This document shows, piece after piece, positions 25,585 through 33,483 of a stretch of 64,000 bases of DNA. The stretch is taken from positions 7,006,001 through 7,070,000 of the forward strand of contig NZ_JAUSZM010000003.1 of the NCBI RefSeq assembly GCF_030817655.1, written 5' to 3'. A program made the position numbers and the translations under genes. This stretch comes from Streptomyces sp. V4I2. GTDB lineage: Bacteria; Actinomycetota; Actinomycetes; Streptomycetales; Streptomycetaceae. Below the pieces are notes generated by a model. The model made no database searches. It had not been told where the DNA came from and saw nothing but the letters and a program-made list of their open reading frames with translations. How positions within the stretch are numbered: position 1 is the first letter of the stretch; each line of letters begins with the position of its first letter.

Positions 25585-26097
25585 CTACCGCCGTTTGCGC
25601 TTCTTCAGCAGCAGCCTCGGCAGCCCCGCGGGGATCTGCTCACGTGTCGTCGCCGGCGTCGGCAGCGGCGCCCCGGCCAGGTCTCCGTCGGGCAGCGCTG
25701 CCGTCGTGCCGGTCGGCTCCAGGCGGAGTACCCGGCATTCGCGGGCCCACCGCTCTGTCATGACCTCGGCGTCCGGGGCGTTCAGCCGCTTGCCCTTGAG
25801 CTCCGCGACCGCGGCCTCCCACTCGGGGGACCCGGGCGGCAGCTCCACGACCTTCGCCGCCCAGGAGACCAGCCGGCCGCCCTTGTCCTTGCTGCGGACC
25901 GTGACCTGGGCGGTGGTCCCGTCGGCCAGCCCCGGCAGCGGCTGTTCGCCGGGCCCGTCGCCGACCAGACAGGCCGCGCCCTCGTGCCACACGTGCCACA
26001 GCGCGCGGGCCGGGCCGCCGGGACCCTCGACCCAGATGAGGCCGGACTTCTTCGTGGCCTCCTCGACGAGGGCCTGGTCGAGCAGCTCGCTTGTCAT
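25585..26097 (-). CDS. Conserved hypothetical protein
   Basis: The 170-residue soluble protein opens with MTSELLDQALVEEATKKSGL and contains a beta-rich middle (ALWHVWHEGAACLVGDGPGEQ, TTAQVTVRSKDKGGRLVSWAA). The layout vaguely resembles a flavin-binding split barrel, but no cofactor motif is clear, so I do not name a function. The C-terminus is Lys/Arg-rich. It lies directly downstream of corA on the same strand (22 bp gap) and may be co-transcribed with it. It converges on the lipoprotein gene. Confidence 0.7.
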   Translation of the reverse strand: MTSELLDQALVEEATKKSGLIWVEGPGGPARALWHVWHEGAACLVGDGPGEQPLPGLADGTTAQVTVRSKDKGGRLVSWAAKVVELPPGSPEWEAAVAELKGKRLNAPDAEVMTERWARECRVLRLEPTGTTAALPDGDLAGAPLPTPATTREQIPAGLPRLLLKKRKRR

Positions 26098-26119
26098 GGG
26101 CTCAGCCTATCCAGCGCCC

Positions 26120-27241
26120 TCAGAGCCAGCCGTTGCGCTTGAGCGTGCGGTGGATGCCCACACAGAGGGCCACCGTGACCGACATGATCACGGGGTAGCC
26201 GTACCTCCAGTGCAGCTCCGGCATGTGGTCGAAGTTCATGCCGTACACCCCGCACACCATCGTCGGTACGGCGATGATCGCGGCCCACGAGGTGATCTTC
26301 CGCATGTCCTCGTTCTGCGCGACGGACGCCTGCGCGAGGTTGGCCTGGAGGATCGAGTTGAGGAGCTCGTCGAAGCCGAGGACCTGCTCCTGGACGCGGG
26401 CGAGGTGGTCGGCGACGTCCCGGAAGTACTTCTGGATGTCCGGGTCGATCAGCCGCATCGGCCGCTCGCTCAGCAGCTGCATGGGGCGCAGCAGAGGAGA
26501 GACGGCCCGCTTGAACTCCAGGACCTCACGCTTGAGTTGGTAGATGCCCGCCGAGTCCACACCGCGCGAGACCCCGCCGCGGCGCCCCGGCGAGAAGACC
26601 TCGGTCTCCACCTCGTCGATGTCGTCCTGCACCGCGTCCGCGACCGCGATGTAGCCGTCGACGACATGGTCGGCGATCGCGTGCAGCACCGCCGAGGGGC
26701 CCTTGGCGAGCAGCTCGGGGTCGTCCTGGAGGCGGTGGCGCAGTGCCCGCAGCGAGCCCTGGCCGCCGTGCCGGACGGTGATGAAGAAGTCCCGGCCGGT
26801 GAAGCACATGACCTCGCCGGTCTCGACGACCTCGCTGTTCGCGGTGACCCGGTCGTGCTCGACGTAGTGGATGGTCTTGAACACGGTGAACAGGGAGTCG
26901 TCGTAGCGCTCCAGCTTGGGGCGCTGGTGGGCCTGCACCGCGTCCTCGACGGCAAGCGGGTGCAGCCCGAACTCGCCGGCGATACCGGAGAATTCGGCCT
27001 CGGTCGGCTCGTGCAGCCCGATCCACACGAAGCCTCCGTCGCGGCGCACGACACGCATCGCCTCGTTCGGGGTGAGCGGCTTCGGCGTCACGACGCGGGC
27101 GCCGTCGCGGTAGACGGCGCAGTCGACGACGGCGGACGGCGTCGAAGGGTCGCGGGTGGTGTCGTAAAGGCTGCTGCTGTCCTTGCGCAGGGAGACGCGG
27201 GACGGGCGGACGACGGCACGCAGGTCGCGGATCATCGACAT
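26120..27241 (-). CDS. corA: CorA-family magnesium/cobalt transporter
   Basis: The 373-residue protein has a large N-terminal cytoplasmic domain with the long coiled helix typical of CorA (DHLARVQEQVLGFDELLNSI). Two C-terminal membrane helices follow, with the invariant pore signature YGMNF between them and MPE in the short outer loop. It should form a pentameric Mg2+ channel. The ATG at 27241 is preceded by AAGGAG. The 475-bp upstream gap could hold a regulatory leader, but I recognise no Mg2+ riboswitch in it. Confidence 0.93.
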   Translation of the reverse strand: MSMIRDLRAVVRPSRVSLRKDSSSLYDTTRDPSTPSAVVDCAVYRDGARVVTPKPLTPNEAMRVVRRDGGFVWIGLHEPTEAEFSGIAGEFGLHPLAVEDAVQAHQRPKLERYDDSLFTVFKTIHYVEHDRVTANSEVVETGEVMCFTGRDFFITVRHGGQGSLRALRHRLQDDPELLAKGPSAVLHAIADHVVDGYIAVADAVQDDIDEVETEVFSPGRRGGVSRGVDSAGIYQLKREVLEFKRAVSPLLRPMQLLSERPMRLIDPDIQKYFRDVADHLARVQEQVLGFDELLNSILQANLAQASVAQNEDMRKITSWAAIIAVPTMVCGVYGMNFDHMPELHWRYGYPVIMSVTVALCVGIHRTLKRNGWL

Positions 27242-27716
27242 GGCAGGCTCCTTCGTGACTGGCAACGAAAGGCCGCCGACGACGGTTGGAACTGCCCGGA
27301 ATGGGGACGTCCTGACTGCGGATGTTTGGCACGTCCACAAAGCGGGGAGCACCGCACCGTCGCGGTGGCGAGCTTCGCTACTGATTCAGCTACTGCCTCT
27401 GATCGGGCAGTTCGGACAGATCAGGCAAAACGAAACGAAGCGCTCTTCCGCGGTGAAGCGAGTGCGAGAGGTGGCAGCCAGCCAGAGCCAGAGCAGCTAC
27501 ATCAGCGGCGGGAAGAGCGGGTGCTACTGCACGGTCGACTTCGGTCCATTGCAGCCCCACCTCCTCCGGCCGGTCCCTCGTAAGGGAGTTCCTTCGGCGT
27601 CGGGGCTTGATCGCGACGCTTCTGCGTGCTGCCCCGAACCACCGGGCAAGAGTATCAGCCGACCGAAGTGTCAAGGCGCTGCTTTGCCCGGTACTGACGA
27701 GTTCTATGCTCGCGAC
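27242..27716. other. 475-bp intergenic region between divergent corA and suppressor-of-fused genes
   Basis: No credible gene is present. GC is lower than in the flanking genes. At the right end, TTTGCC...TATGCT (27705-27710) forms a promoter for the plus-strand gene. The remainder could hold the corA promoter and leader. I find no match to the M-box (ykoK) consensus by eye. Confidence 0.5.
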
Positions 27717-28301
27717 ATGGCTGATGTTCTTCCTCTGGTCGAGGCCCGGTTGCGCAGCGCGCTGGGCGAGCCGGACGCGCGCGCGGCGGTCACCTTCCTC
27801 GGCACCGACCGCATCGAGGTGCTGCGTTTCCAGGAGGGGGACATCGTCCGTTACGCCACGCTCGGCATGTCCGCCCAGCCGATGAGCGACCCCACCGCCG
27901 CGCTCGCCGACCCGGTCAAGGGCCCGCGCGCCGAGCTGATCCTCTCGGTACGCGGCGGCCTCGCCGACACCGACAAGGCACTCCGCCCGCTCGCCGTGCT
28001 CGGCGCGTCCCCGCAGGTCGAGGGCGTGGTGGTGGCCCCCGGCGCCTCTCTCGACATCGGTGAGCCCCTGTGGCCCGGCGCTCCCTTCACCTCGGTGCTG
28101 GTCGCCGAGCCGGGCGGCCTGGTCGAGGACCTGGAACTCGACGAACCCCTCGACCCCGTACGGTTCCTGCCCCTGCTCCCGATGACCCCGAACGAGGCGG
28201 CCTGGAAGCGGGTGCACGGTGCTCAGGCCCTCCAGGAGCGCTGGCTGACGAACGGGACGGACCTCAGGGATCCGTCCCGGAAGTCCGTCCCGCTGGACTG
28301 A
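27717..28301 (+). CDS. Suppressor-of-fused domain protein
   Basis: The 194-residue soluble protein fits the bacterial suppressor-of-fused (SUFU) family: an opening LVEARLRSALGEPDARAAVTF, a central YATLGMSAQPM and ELILSVRGG, and a C-terminal LPLLPMTPNEAAWKRVHGAQ, the most conserved part. Its bacterial role is unclear, although SUFU proteins are found as immunity proteins and in stress islands. Nothing in this context suggests a toxin partner. A TATGCT -10 box ends 6 nt before the ATG, and no ribosome-binding site is visible, so the mRNA is probably leaderless. Confidence 0.85.
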   Translation: MADVLPLVEARLRSALGEPDARAAVTFLGTDRIEVLRFQEGDIVRYATLGMSAQPMSDPTAALADPVKGPRAELILSVRGGLADTDKALRPLAVLGASPQVEGVVVAPGASLDIGEPLWPGAPFTSVLVAEPGGLVEDLELDEPLDPVRFLPLLPMTPNEAAWKRVHGAQALQERWLTNGTDLRDPSRKSVPLD

Positions 28302-28307
28302 CACGCG

Positions 28308-28323
28308 GGTGAGCAAGCTCACC
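28308..28323. terminator. Weak hairpin between convergent genes
   Basis: GGTGAGC-AA-GCTCACC is a 7-bp inverted repeat with a 2-nt loop just after the suppressor-of-fused stop. The loop is too small for a good terminator, so this is tentative. Confidence 0.3.
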
Positions 28324-28342
28324 AACCGGTGGCCGAAAAGCG

Positions 28343-29632
28343 TCAGTTGGCGAAGACGGTGACCCCGTCCTCGGTCGCGTGCACCGGCTCCAGTTCCTCG
28401 GCGTCGTGTGCGAGCGCCTTCCGCCGTACGGCGACCACGAGCGCGCCCAGCACGGCGGTCACCGCCGCGACCACGAACGGGATGTGGATGTCGCTCCACT
28501 CCTCGATCTTCGGCGCGAAGTAGGGCGCCGCGGCGGCCGCGAACCAGCGCACGAAGTTGTAGCCCGCGCTCGCCACGGGACGCGGCGCGTCCGACACGCC
28601 GAGCGCCAACTCGGTGTAGACGGTGTTGTTCACGCCGATGAAGGCGCCGGACAGGATCGTGCAGACGATGGCGGCGGTGTGGCTGCCGTACCCGAGGACG
28701 AGCACGTCGACCGCGAGCAGCACCAGCGAGCCGCCGAGCACCTTCAGCGAACCGAACCGCTCCTGCATGCGCGGCGCCACGATCACCGAGAAGACGGCGA
28801 GCAGCACACCCCAGGCGAAGAACACGGCGCCCGACTTGTACGGGGTCATGTCCAGCACGAACGGCGTGAAGGCCAGCACGGTGAAGAACGTGTAGTTGTA
28901 GAAGAACGCCGAGACGGCGGCGGAGGCGAGCCCGCCGTGGCCGAGGGCCTTGATCGGGTCCAGCAGCGAGGTCTTCCGGGCCGGCTTCGGCTGTTCCTTC
29001 AGGAACGCCGTGATGCACAGGAAGCCGATGGCCATCAGGAACGCGGTGCCGAAGAAGGGGTAGCGCCAGTTGGCGTCACCGAGGAGTGCGCCCACCAGGG
29101 GCCCGCACGCCATGCCGAGGCCGAGGGCGGACTCGTACAGCAGGATCGCGGCCGCGCTGCCTCCCGCCCGTCGCCCACCACCACCCTTGCCGGACGCGCT
29201 GCGCGCGGCCCCTATTGGATTCGCCGCGCCGACGATGACCGCGAGGGCCGTCGAGACGAAGAGCGCGTTGCCGAGGCCCCAGCCGGCCCGGAACCCGATG
29301 AGTTCGCCGACCGAGTTCGAGGTGCCCGACAGCGCCGCGAAGACCACGACCAGGGCGAGGCCGAGCAGCAGGGTCCGGCGGCCGCCGATGCGGCTGGAGA
29401 CGAAGCCGGTGACCAGCATCGCGATCGCGGTGATCAGGAAGTACGACGTGAAGAGCAGCGAGACCTGGCTGGCGGTGGCGTCCAGGCCCGAGGCGATGGA
29501 CGGCAGGATCGGGTCGACGAGCCCGATGCCCATGAAGGCGACGACGGACGCGCCGGCGGTCGCCCACACCGCCCTCGGCTGCCGCAGGATGCCACCGGCT
29601 CCCGCGTCGAAGGGGTCCTTGGTGTCTCCCAT
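28343..29632 (-). CDS. MFS transporter (drug efflux type)
   Basis: The 429-residue protein has about 12 membrane helices. The MFS motif A-like loop after helix 2 reads GFVSSRIGGRRTLLLG, and helix 1 carries the GIGLVDPILPSI pattern seen in drug-efflux permeases. A Gly/Lys/Arg-rich insertion (SASGKGGGGRRAGG) lies before helix 5 or 6 and is unusual. The substrate is not predictable. The ATG at 29632 follows GGGAGC. Upstream is a clear AT-rich promoter with repeats that look like an operator (see the regulatory entry). No regulator gene is adjacent. Confidence 0.85.
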   Translation of the reverse strand: MGDTKDPFDAGAGGILRQPRAVWATAGASVVAFMGIGLVDPILPSIASGLDATASQVSLLFTSYFLITAIAMLVTGFVSSRIGGRRTLLLGLALVVVFAALSGTSNSVGELIGFRAGWGLGNALFVSTALAVIVGAANPIGAARSASGKGGGGRRAGGSAAAILLYESALGLGMACGPLVGALLGDANWRYPFFGTAFLMAIGFLCITAFLKEQPKPARKTSLLDPIKALGHGGLASAAVSAFFYNYTFFTVLAFTPFVLDMTPYKSGAVFFAWGVLLAVFSVIVAPRMQERFGSLKVLGGSLVLLAVDVLVLGYGSHTAAIVCTILSGAFIGVNNTVYTELALGVSDAPRPVASAGYNFVRWFAAAAAPYFAPKIEEWSDIHIPFVVAAVTAVLGALVVAVRRKALAHDAEELEPVHATEDGVTVFAN

Positions 29633-29652
29633 CGTGTGCTCCCATCCCGACG

Positions 29653-29702
29653 AAGTTAGTTGGTATATACACACGATAAGTTAGATCGCCTAATTAATGC
29701 AA
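29653..29702 (-). promoter_or_regulatory. Promoter with candidate operator of the MFS gene
   Basis: Read on the minus strand, TTGCAT (29702-29697), a 17-bp spacer and TTATCG (29679-29674) make a good housekeeping promoter. Two direct CTAACTT repeats (29684-29678 and 29659-29653) flank the palindrome GTATATAC (29670-29663). They overlap the -10 box and the expected start site, as expected for a repressor site. Confidence 0.5.
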
Positions 29703-29793
29703 GCTACATCTGGTTTTCGCCGGTGAACGGCTTCCGCCCGGACGGGTGATCAGTCCTTGACGTGGCGGAGCAGGGGTAGGACCGTGGGGCCCT

Positions 29794-30435
29794 ATGAGGG
29801 GCGAACCCAGTTGCCCGAAGTGTGGTGGCCGGGTCAGGGCTCCCGGACTCTTCGCCGATACCTGGCAGTGCGACGTCCACGGGACCGTGCATCCGGTGCA
29901 GCCCGTGATCCCGCCCAGCGTCGAGGCCCTCGGTGTCGTGGTGCACCGCACCCAGGTGCCGGTGTGGATGCCGTGGCCACTGCCCGTCGGCTGGCTGTTC
30001 ACAGGCGTGGCCTGCGCGGGCGACGACCGCAGCGGCGGCCGTGCCACGGCCGTGGCCTGCTCCGGACCCGGACCGCTCGGCGGCATGGGCGAGCTGATCC
30101 TGGTCGCCGAGGAACTCGGCGTCGGTCTCGGCGCGCGGTACGGCGGCATCGACGGCCCGGACCCGGGGCCGTACATGAACGTCGAGAAGCCGCCCCAGGC
30201 CAAGGTCCTCGCCGCCGGTCGCCCGACCCCGCTGTGGCATGTGGCCGGCGCGCCGGACGACCGTGCGGTCTTCGCGGGCGAGGCGCTCGGGCTGTGGGTG
30301 TGGGCCGTCGTGTGGCCCGAGCAGTCCGGGCTGCTGATGTACGACGAGCTGGTGCTGACGGATCTGCGCGATGCGGGGGCCGAGCTGGAGCTGGTGCCGT
30401 GCGGCGCGTTGTCGCCCCGGCTGCTCGAACCCTAG
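29794..30435 (+). CDS. DUF6758 family protein with N-terminal zinc ribbon
   Basis: The 213-residue protein begins MRGEPSCPKCGGRV, a CxxC half of a zinc ribbon. A further Cys/His pair (WQCDVHGTVH) probably completes the site. The rest is a soluble Trp/Gly-rich domain (WMPWPLPVGWLFTGV) of unknown function. The whole matches the Streptomyces family named DUF6758. It lies upstream of the PHP-domain gene on the same strand with a 130-bp gap that probably contains a promoter (TTATCCT). Function not assignable. Confidence 0.75.
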   Translation: MRGEPSCPKCGGRVRAPGLFADTWQCDVHGTVHPVQPVIPPSVEALGVVVHRTQVPVWMPWPLPVGWLFTGVACAGDDRSGGRATAVACSGPGPLGGMGELILVAEELGVGLGARYGGIDGPDPGPYMNVEKPPQAKVLAAGRPTPLWHVAGAPDDRAVFAGEALGLWVWAVVWPEQSGLLMYDELVLTDLRDAGAELELVPCGALSPRLLEP

Positions 30436-30565
30436 GGGTCGGCTGAGGGCCGGCTGCGAGCGCGTGTAGGGGGCACTGTGTGGTTGCGGGTGTGACAGGG
30501 GAGCCCGAAAATCCGGTTATCCTTGAGCGTCTTCCTCCGTCCCGTCACCGCTTGGAGTCCGCGTC

Positions 30566-31423
30566 GTGCGCATCGACCTGCACACCCACTCCACCGCTTC
30601 CGACGGTACGGACACGCCGGCCGAGCTGGTGCGCAACGCCGCCGCGGCCGGTCTCGACGTCGTCGCGCTGACCGACCACGACACCACCCGCGGGCACGCC
30701 GAGGCGGTCGCCGCGTTGCCGCAGGGGCTGACACTGGTCACCGGCGCTGAGCTGTCCTGTCGTATCGACGGCGTCTCCCTGCACATGCTGGCCTACCTCT
30801 TCGACCCCGAGGAGCCGGCGCTGTTCGCCGAGCGCGAGCTGGTGCGGGACGACCGGGTGCCGCGGGCGCGGGGCATGGTCGCCCGGCTTCAGGAGCAGGG
30901 CGTGCCGGTCACCTGGGAGCAGGTGGCGCGGATCGCGGGTGACGGTTCGGTCGGACGCCCGCATGTCGCGACCGCGCTGGTCGAGCTGGGCGTCGTACCG
31001 ACCGTGGACGACGCGTTCACGGCCGACTGGCTGGCCGACGGCGGCCGGGCCTACGTGGCGAAGCACGAGACCGACCCCTTCGAGGCGATCCGGCTGATCA
31101 AGGGCGCGGGCGGCGTCGCCGTGTTCGCCCACCCGGGCGCGAGCAAGCGGGGGCGTACGGTCCCGGAGTCCGCGATCGCCGAGATGGCCGCGGCCGGGCT
31201 CGACGGCATCGAGGTCGACCACATGGACCACGACCCGGACACCCGGGCGCGGCTGCGCGGCCTCGCCAAGGAACTCGGGCTGCTGACCACCGGGTCCAGC
31301 GACTACCACGGCAGCCGGAAGACGTGCGTGCTCGGCGAGTACGTGACGGATCCCGAGGTGTACGGCGAGATCACGCGACGGGCGACGGGAGCCTTCCCGG
31401 TGCCGGGGGCCGGCGGGGCCTGA
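30566..31423 (+). CDS. PHP-domain metal-dependent phosphoesterase
   Basis: The 285-residue protein has the PHP motifs in order: I, RIDLHTHSTASDGTDTP; II, LTDHDTTRGH; III, GAELSC; and late ones, VFAHPGA and GSSDYHG. These supply the His/Asp/Glu ligands of a trinuclear metal centre. Homologues (YciV/RnaAM-like) are 5'-3' exonucleases or nucleoside 3',5'-bisphosphate phosphatases, so either activity is plausible here. Starts at GTG with GGAG about 9 nt upstream. The MarC gene follows on the same strand after 66 bp. Confidence 0.88.
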   Translation: MRIDLHTHSTASDGTDTPAELVRNAAAAGLDVVALTDHDTTRGHAEAVAALPQGLTLVTGAELSCRIDGVSLHMLAYLFDPEEPALFAERELVRDDRVPRARGMVARLQEQGVPVTWEQVARIAGDGSVGRPHVATALVELGVVPTVDDAFTADWLADGGRAYVAKHETDPFEAIRLIKGAGGVAVFAHPGASKRGRTVPESAIAEMAAAGLDGIEVDHMDHDPDTRARLRGLAKELGLLTTGSSDYHGSRKTCVLGEYVTDPEVYGEITRRATGAFPVPGAGGA

Positions 31424-31489
31424 AGTCACGTCCCTCGCGTACTCCCCGTCCGTTCGTCCCGCACGTCACTCAGCAAGGCCCTCACCCTC

Positions 31490-32095
31490 ATGTTCGACCT
31501 CGCCGTCTTCGGCTCCCTGTTCCTGACCCTCTTCGTCATCATGGATCCCCCCGGGATCACCCCGATCTTCCTCGCGCTGACCTCCGGACGCCCCGGCAAG
31601 GTGCAGAAGCGGATGGCGTTCCAGGCCGTCTGCGTGGCCGGCGGGGTCATCACCGTCTTCGGGCTGCTCGGGCACCAGATCCTCGACTACCTGCACGTGT
31701 CCGTGCCCGCGCTGATGATCGCGGGCGGGCTGCTGCTCCTGCTGATCGCGCTGGACCTGCTCACCGGCAAGACGGACGAGCCGAAGCAGACCAAGGACGT
31801 CAACGTCGCCCTCGTACCGCTGGGCATGCCCCTGCTGGCCGGGCCGGGCGCGATCGTGTCGGTCATCCTCGCCGTGCAGAAGGCCGACAGCGTCGCCATG
31901 CAGGTGTCGGTGTGGACGGCGATCCTCGCCATCCATGTCGTGCTGTGGCTGGTGATGCGGTACTCGCTGCTGATCATCCGGGTCATCAAGGACGGCGGCG
32001 TGGTCCTGGTGACGCGGCTCGCGGGCATGATGCTCTCCGCCATCGCCGTGCAGCAGATCATCAACGGCGTCACGCAGGTGATCCGGGCGAGCTGA
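31490..32095 (+). CDS. MarC-family integral membrane protein
   Basis: The 201-residue protein has six predicted membrane helices. The MarC signature FVIMDPPGITPIFLALT is in the first helix-loop, and PLLAGPGAIVSVIL is in the middle. The family was once linked to multiple antibiotic resistance, but that was later withdrawn and its function is open. It probably shares a transcript with the PHP gene. A strong terminator follows its stop. Confidence 0.88.
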   Translation: MFDLAVFGSLFLTLFVIMDPPGITPIFLALTSGRPGKVQKRMAFQAVCVAGGVITVFGLLGHQILDYLHVSVPALMIAGGLLLLLIALDLLTGKTDEPKQTKDVNVALVPLGMPLLAGPGAIVSVILAVQKADSVAMQVSVWTAILAIHVVLWLVMRYSLLIIRVIKDGGVVLVTRLAGMMLSAIAVQQIINGVTQVIRAS

Positions 32096-32118
32096 GAGCC
32101 CGGTGGCCCGGACATACG

Positions 32119-32158
32119 CAGAGCCCCCGCACGGCGTCGGTGCCGTACGGGGGCTCTG
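32119..32158. terminator. Terminator hairpin after marC-like gene
   Basis: CAGAGCCCCCGCACGGC pairs with GCCGTACGGGGGCTCTG (17 bp, one mismatch) around a 6-nt loop, between two converging genes. Confidence 0.88.
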
Positions 32159-32182
32159 AAGTCTGTCGCGGGGACTCGCGCG

Positions 32183-32335
32183 TTATGAGGCCGAGGTCTC
32201 GGCCGGGCGAATCCAGAGGCGCTGTCCTATGGCGGCGGCCTGCTGCACGATTCGGTTGACGGAGGCGGCGTCCACGACGGTGCTGTCCACGGCCGTGCCG
32301 TCGACATCGTCGAGTCGCATGATTTCGAAGCGCAT
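32183..32335 (-). CDS. 50-residue conserved small protein under a sigma-R-type promoter
   Basis: The 50-codon gene encodes MRFEIMRLDDVDGTAVDSTV and then VDAASVNRIVQQAAAIGQRL and WIRPAETSAS. It has no cysteine and no membrane segment. AAGGGAG lies 5-9 nt before the ATG, codon use is strongly Streptomyces-like, and a perfect GGAAT-N18-GTT promoter starts about 85 bp upstream, so I regard it as real. I believe similar short proteins occur across Streptomyces, but I cannot assign a function. The promoter implies induction by thiol-oxidative stress. Confidence 0.75.
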   Translation of the reverse strand: MRFEIMRLDDVDGTAVDSTVVDAASVNRIVQQAAAIGQRLWIRPAETSAS

Positions 32336-32418
32336 TGGCTTCTCCCTTCGTCTGGTCATCCTCCTGCGGAGAACTACTTGGGTGGCGCCGCGTGGTGCTG
32401 CGCCTTCTGTAGGTAGTC

Positions 32419-32444
32419 AACGGGATGCGTGTTACAAACATTCC
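32419..32444 (-). promoter_or_regulatory. Sigma-R consensus promoter of the small-protein gene
   Basis: On the minus strand, GGAAT (32444-32440), exactly 18 bp, then GTT (32421-32419). This is the Streptomyces sigma-R consensus GGAAT-N18-GTT without deviation. It would give a leader of about 75-80 nt before the ATG at 32335. Confidence 0.75.
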
Positions 32445-32565
32445 CTACGCTAAAGAAATTTTTCGAACGGCTAATTACTGACCGGTAAGAGGTTCGGAAG
32501 AGGTGTGAACGGGACTGACCGGGACCGGTTGTGTTCGCAGCGTGACCGCCGGGACAATGGAGACG

Positions 32566-33459
32566 ATGAACGACGACCTCGCGGCCCTCAGCGCCCGCAT
32601 CGACCGCACCAACGAGCTGCTCCAGCGCATGCTCGCCGAGGTGGCGAAGACGCCCTCGACCCATGCGATCTTCGTCGACGCGGGATACCTGTACGCGGCC
32701 GCGGGACGCCTGGTCTCCGGGACGGAGGACCGCCGCGCGTTCGACCTGGACGCCGAGGGGCTGATCGAGGCGCTCATCGACAAGGCGCGCACGATCTTCG
32801 CGGACAGCAGGCTGCTGCGGGTCTACTGGTACGACGGCGCGAGACGCCGCATCCACACCGCCGAGCAGCAGTCCATCGCCGAACTCCCGGACGTCAAGGT
32901 CCGGTTGGGCAACCTGAACGCGAACAACCAGCAGAAGGGCGTCGACTCCCTCATCCGCTCCGACCTGGAGTCCCTCGCCCGCCACCGCGCCATCAGCGAC
33001 GCGGCACTCCTCGGCGGCGACGAGGACCTGGTCTCCGCGGTCGAGGCGGCCCAGGGCTACGGCGCCCGCGTCCACCTCTGGGGCATCGAGGCGCCGGACG
33101 GCCGCAACCAGGCCGAGCCCCTGCTCTGGGAGGTCGACAGCCAGCGCACCTTCGACCTCGACTTCTTCAAGTCGTACGTGTCCCGCCGCACGGGCCTCGC
33201 CCACGAGTCGACGGCGCCCCGCCCCGCGCGCGAGGACGTCCGCTTCGTGGGCGCGCAGATCGCGGCGAAGTGGCTGGCGGCGAGGGGACGGGACTCACTC
33301 GGGGACCTGCTGCCCGGCCACCCGTACCTCCCCGGCTCGGTGGACCAGGACCTCCTGGTCGAGGCGGAGGGCCTGCTGCAGTACTCGCTCCGCGGCCAGG
33401 CCGACCTCAGACGCGCGCTGCGGGACGGCTTCTGGGAGCACCTGCGGACGCAGTACTAG
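32566..33459 (+). CDS. NYN-domain (PIN-like) putative ribonuclease
   Basis: The 297-residue protein carries an NYN domain: HAIFVDAGYLYAAAGR, with the first catalytic Asp, then YWYDGARRRIHTAEQQ, QKGVDSLIRSDLESLARHRA and AALLGGDEDLVSAVEAAQGYG, the last containing the GGDxDL acidic motif. NYN proteins are metal-dependent RNases that act on tRNA or mRNA. The C-terminal third is unassigned. I chose the ATG at 32566 with GGAG just upstream; in-frame starts at 32542 and 32557 are possible. Confidence 0.85.
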   Translation: MNDDLAALSARIDRTNELLQRMLAEVAKTPSTHAIFVDAGYLYAAAGRLVSGTEDRRAFDLDAEGLIEALIDKARTIFADSRLLRVYWYDGARRRIHTAEQQSIAELPDVKVRLGNLNANNQQKGVDSLIRSDLESLARHRAISDAALLGGDEDLVSAVEAAQGYGARVHLWGIEAPDGRNQAEPLLWEVDSQRTFDLDFFKSYVSRRTGLAHESTAPRPAREDVRFVGAQIAAKWLAARGRDSLGDLLPGHPYLPGSVDQDLLVEAEGLLQYSLRGQADLRRALRDGFWEHLRTQY

Positions 33460-33483
33460 ACCCTACGGTCCCTTGGCGGGCCC

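Noticed and set aside
27242..27716. M-box magnesium riboswitch upstream of corA
   Set aside because: I could not find the conserved M-box core by eye on the minus strand.
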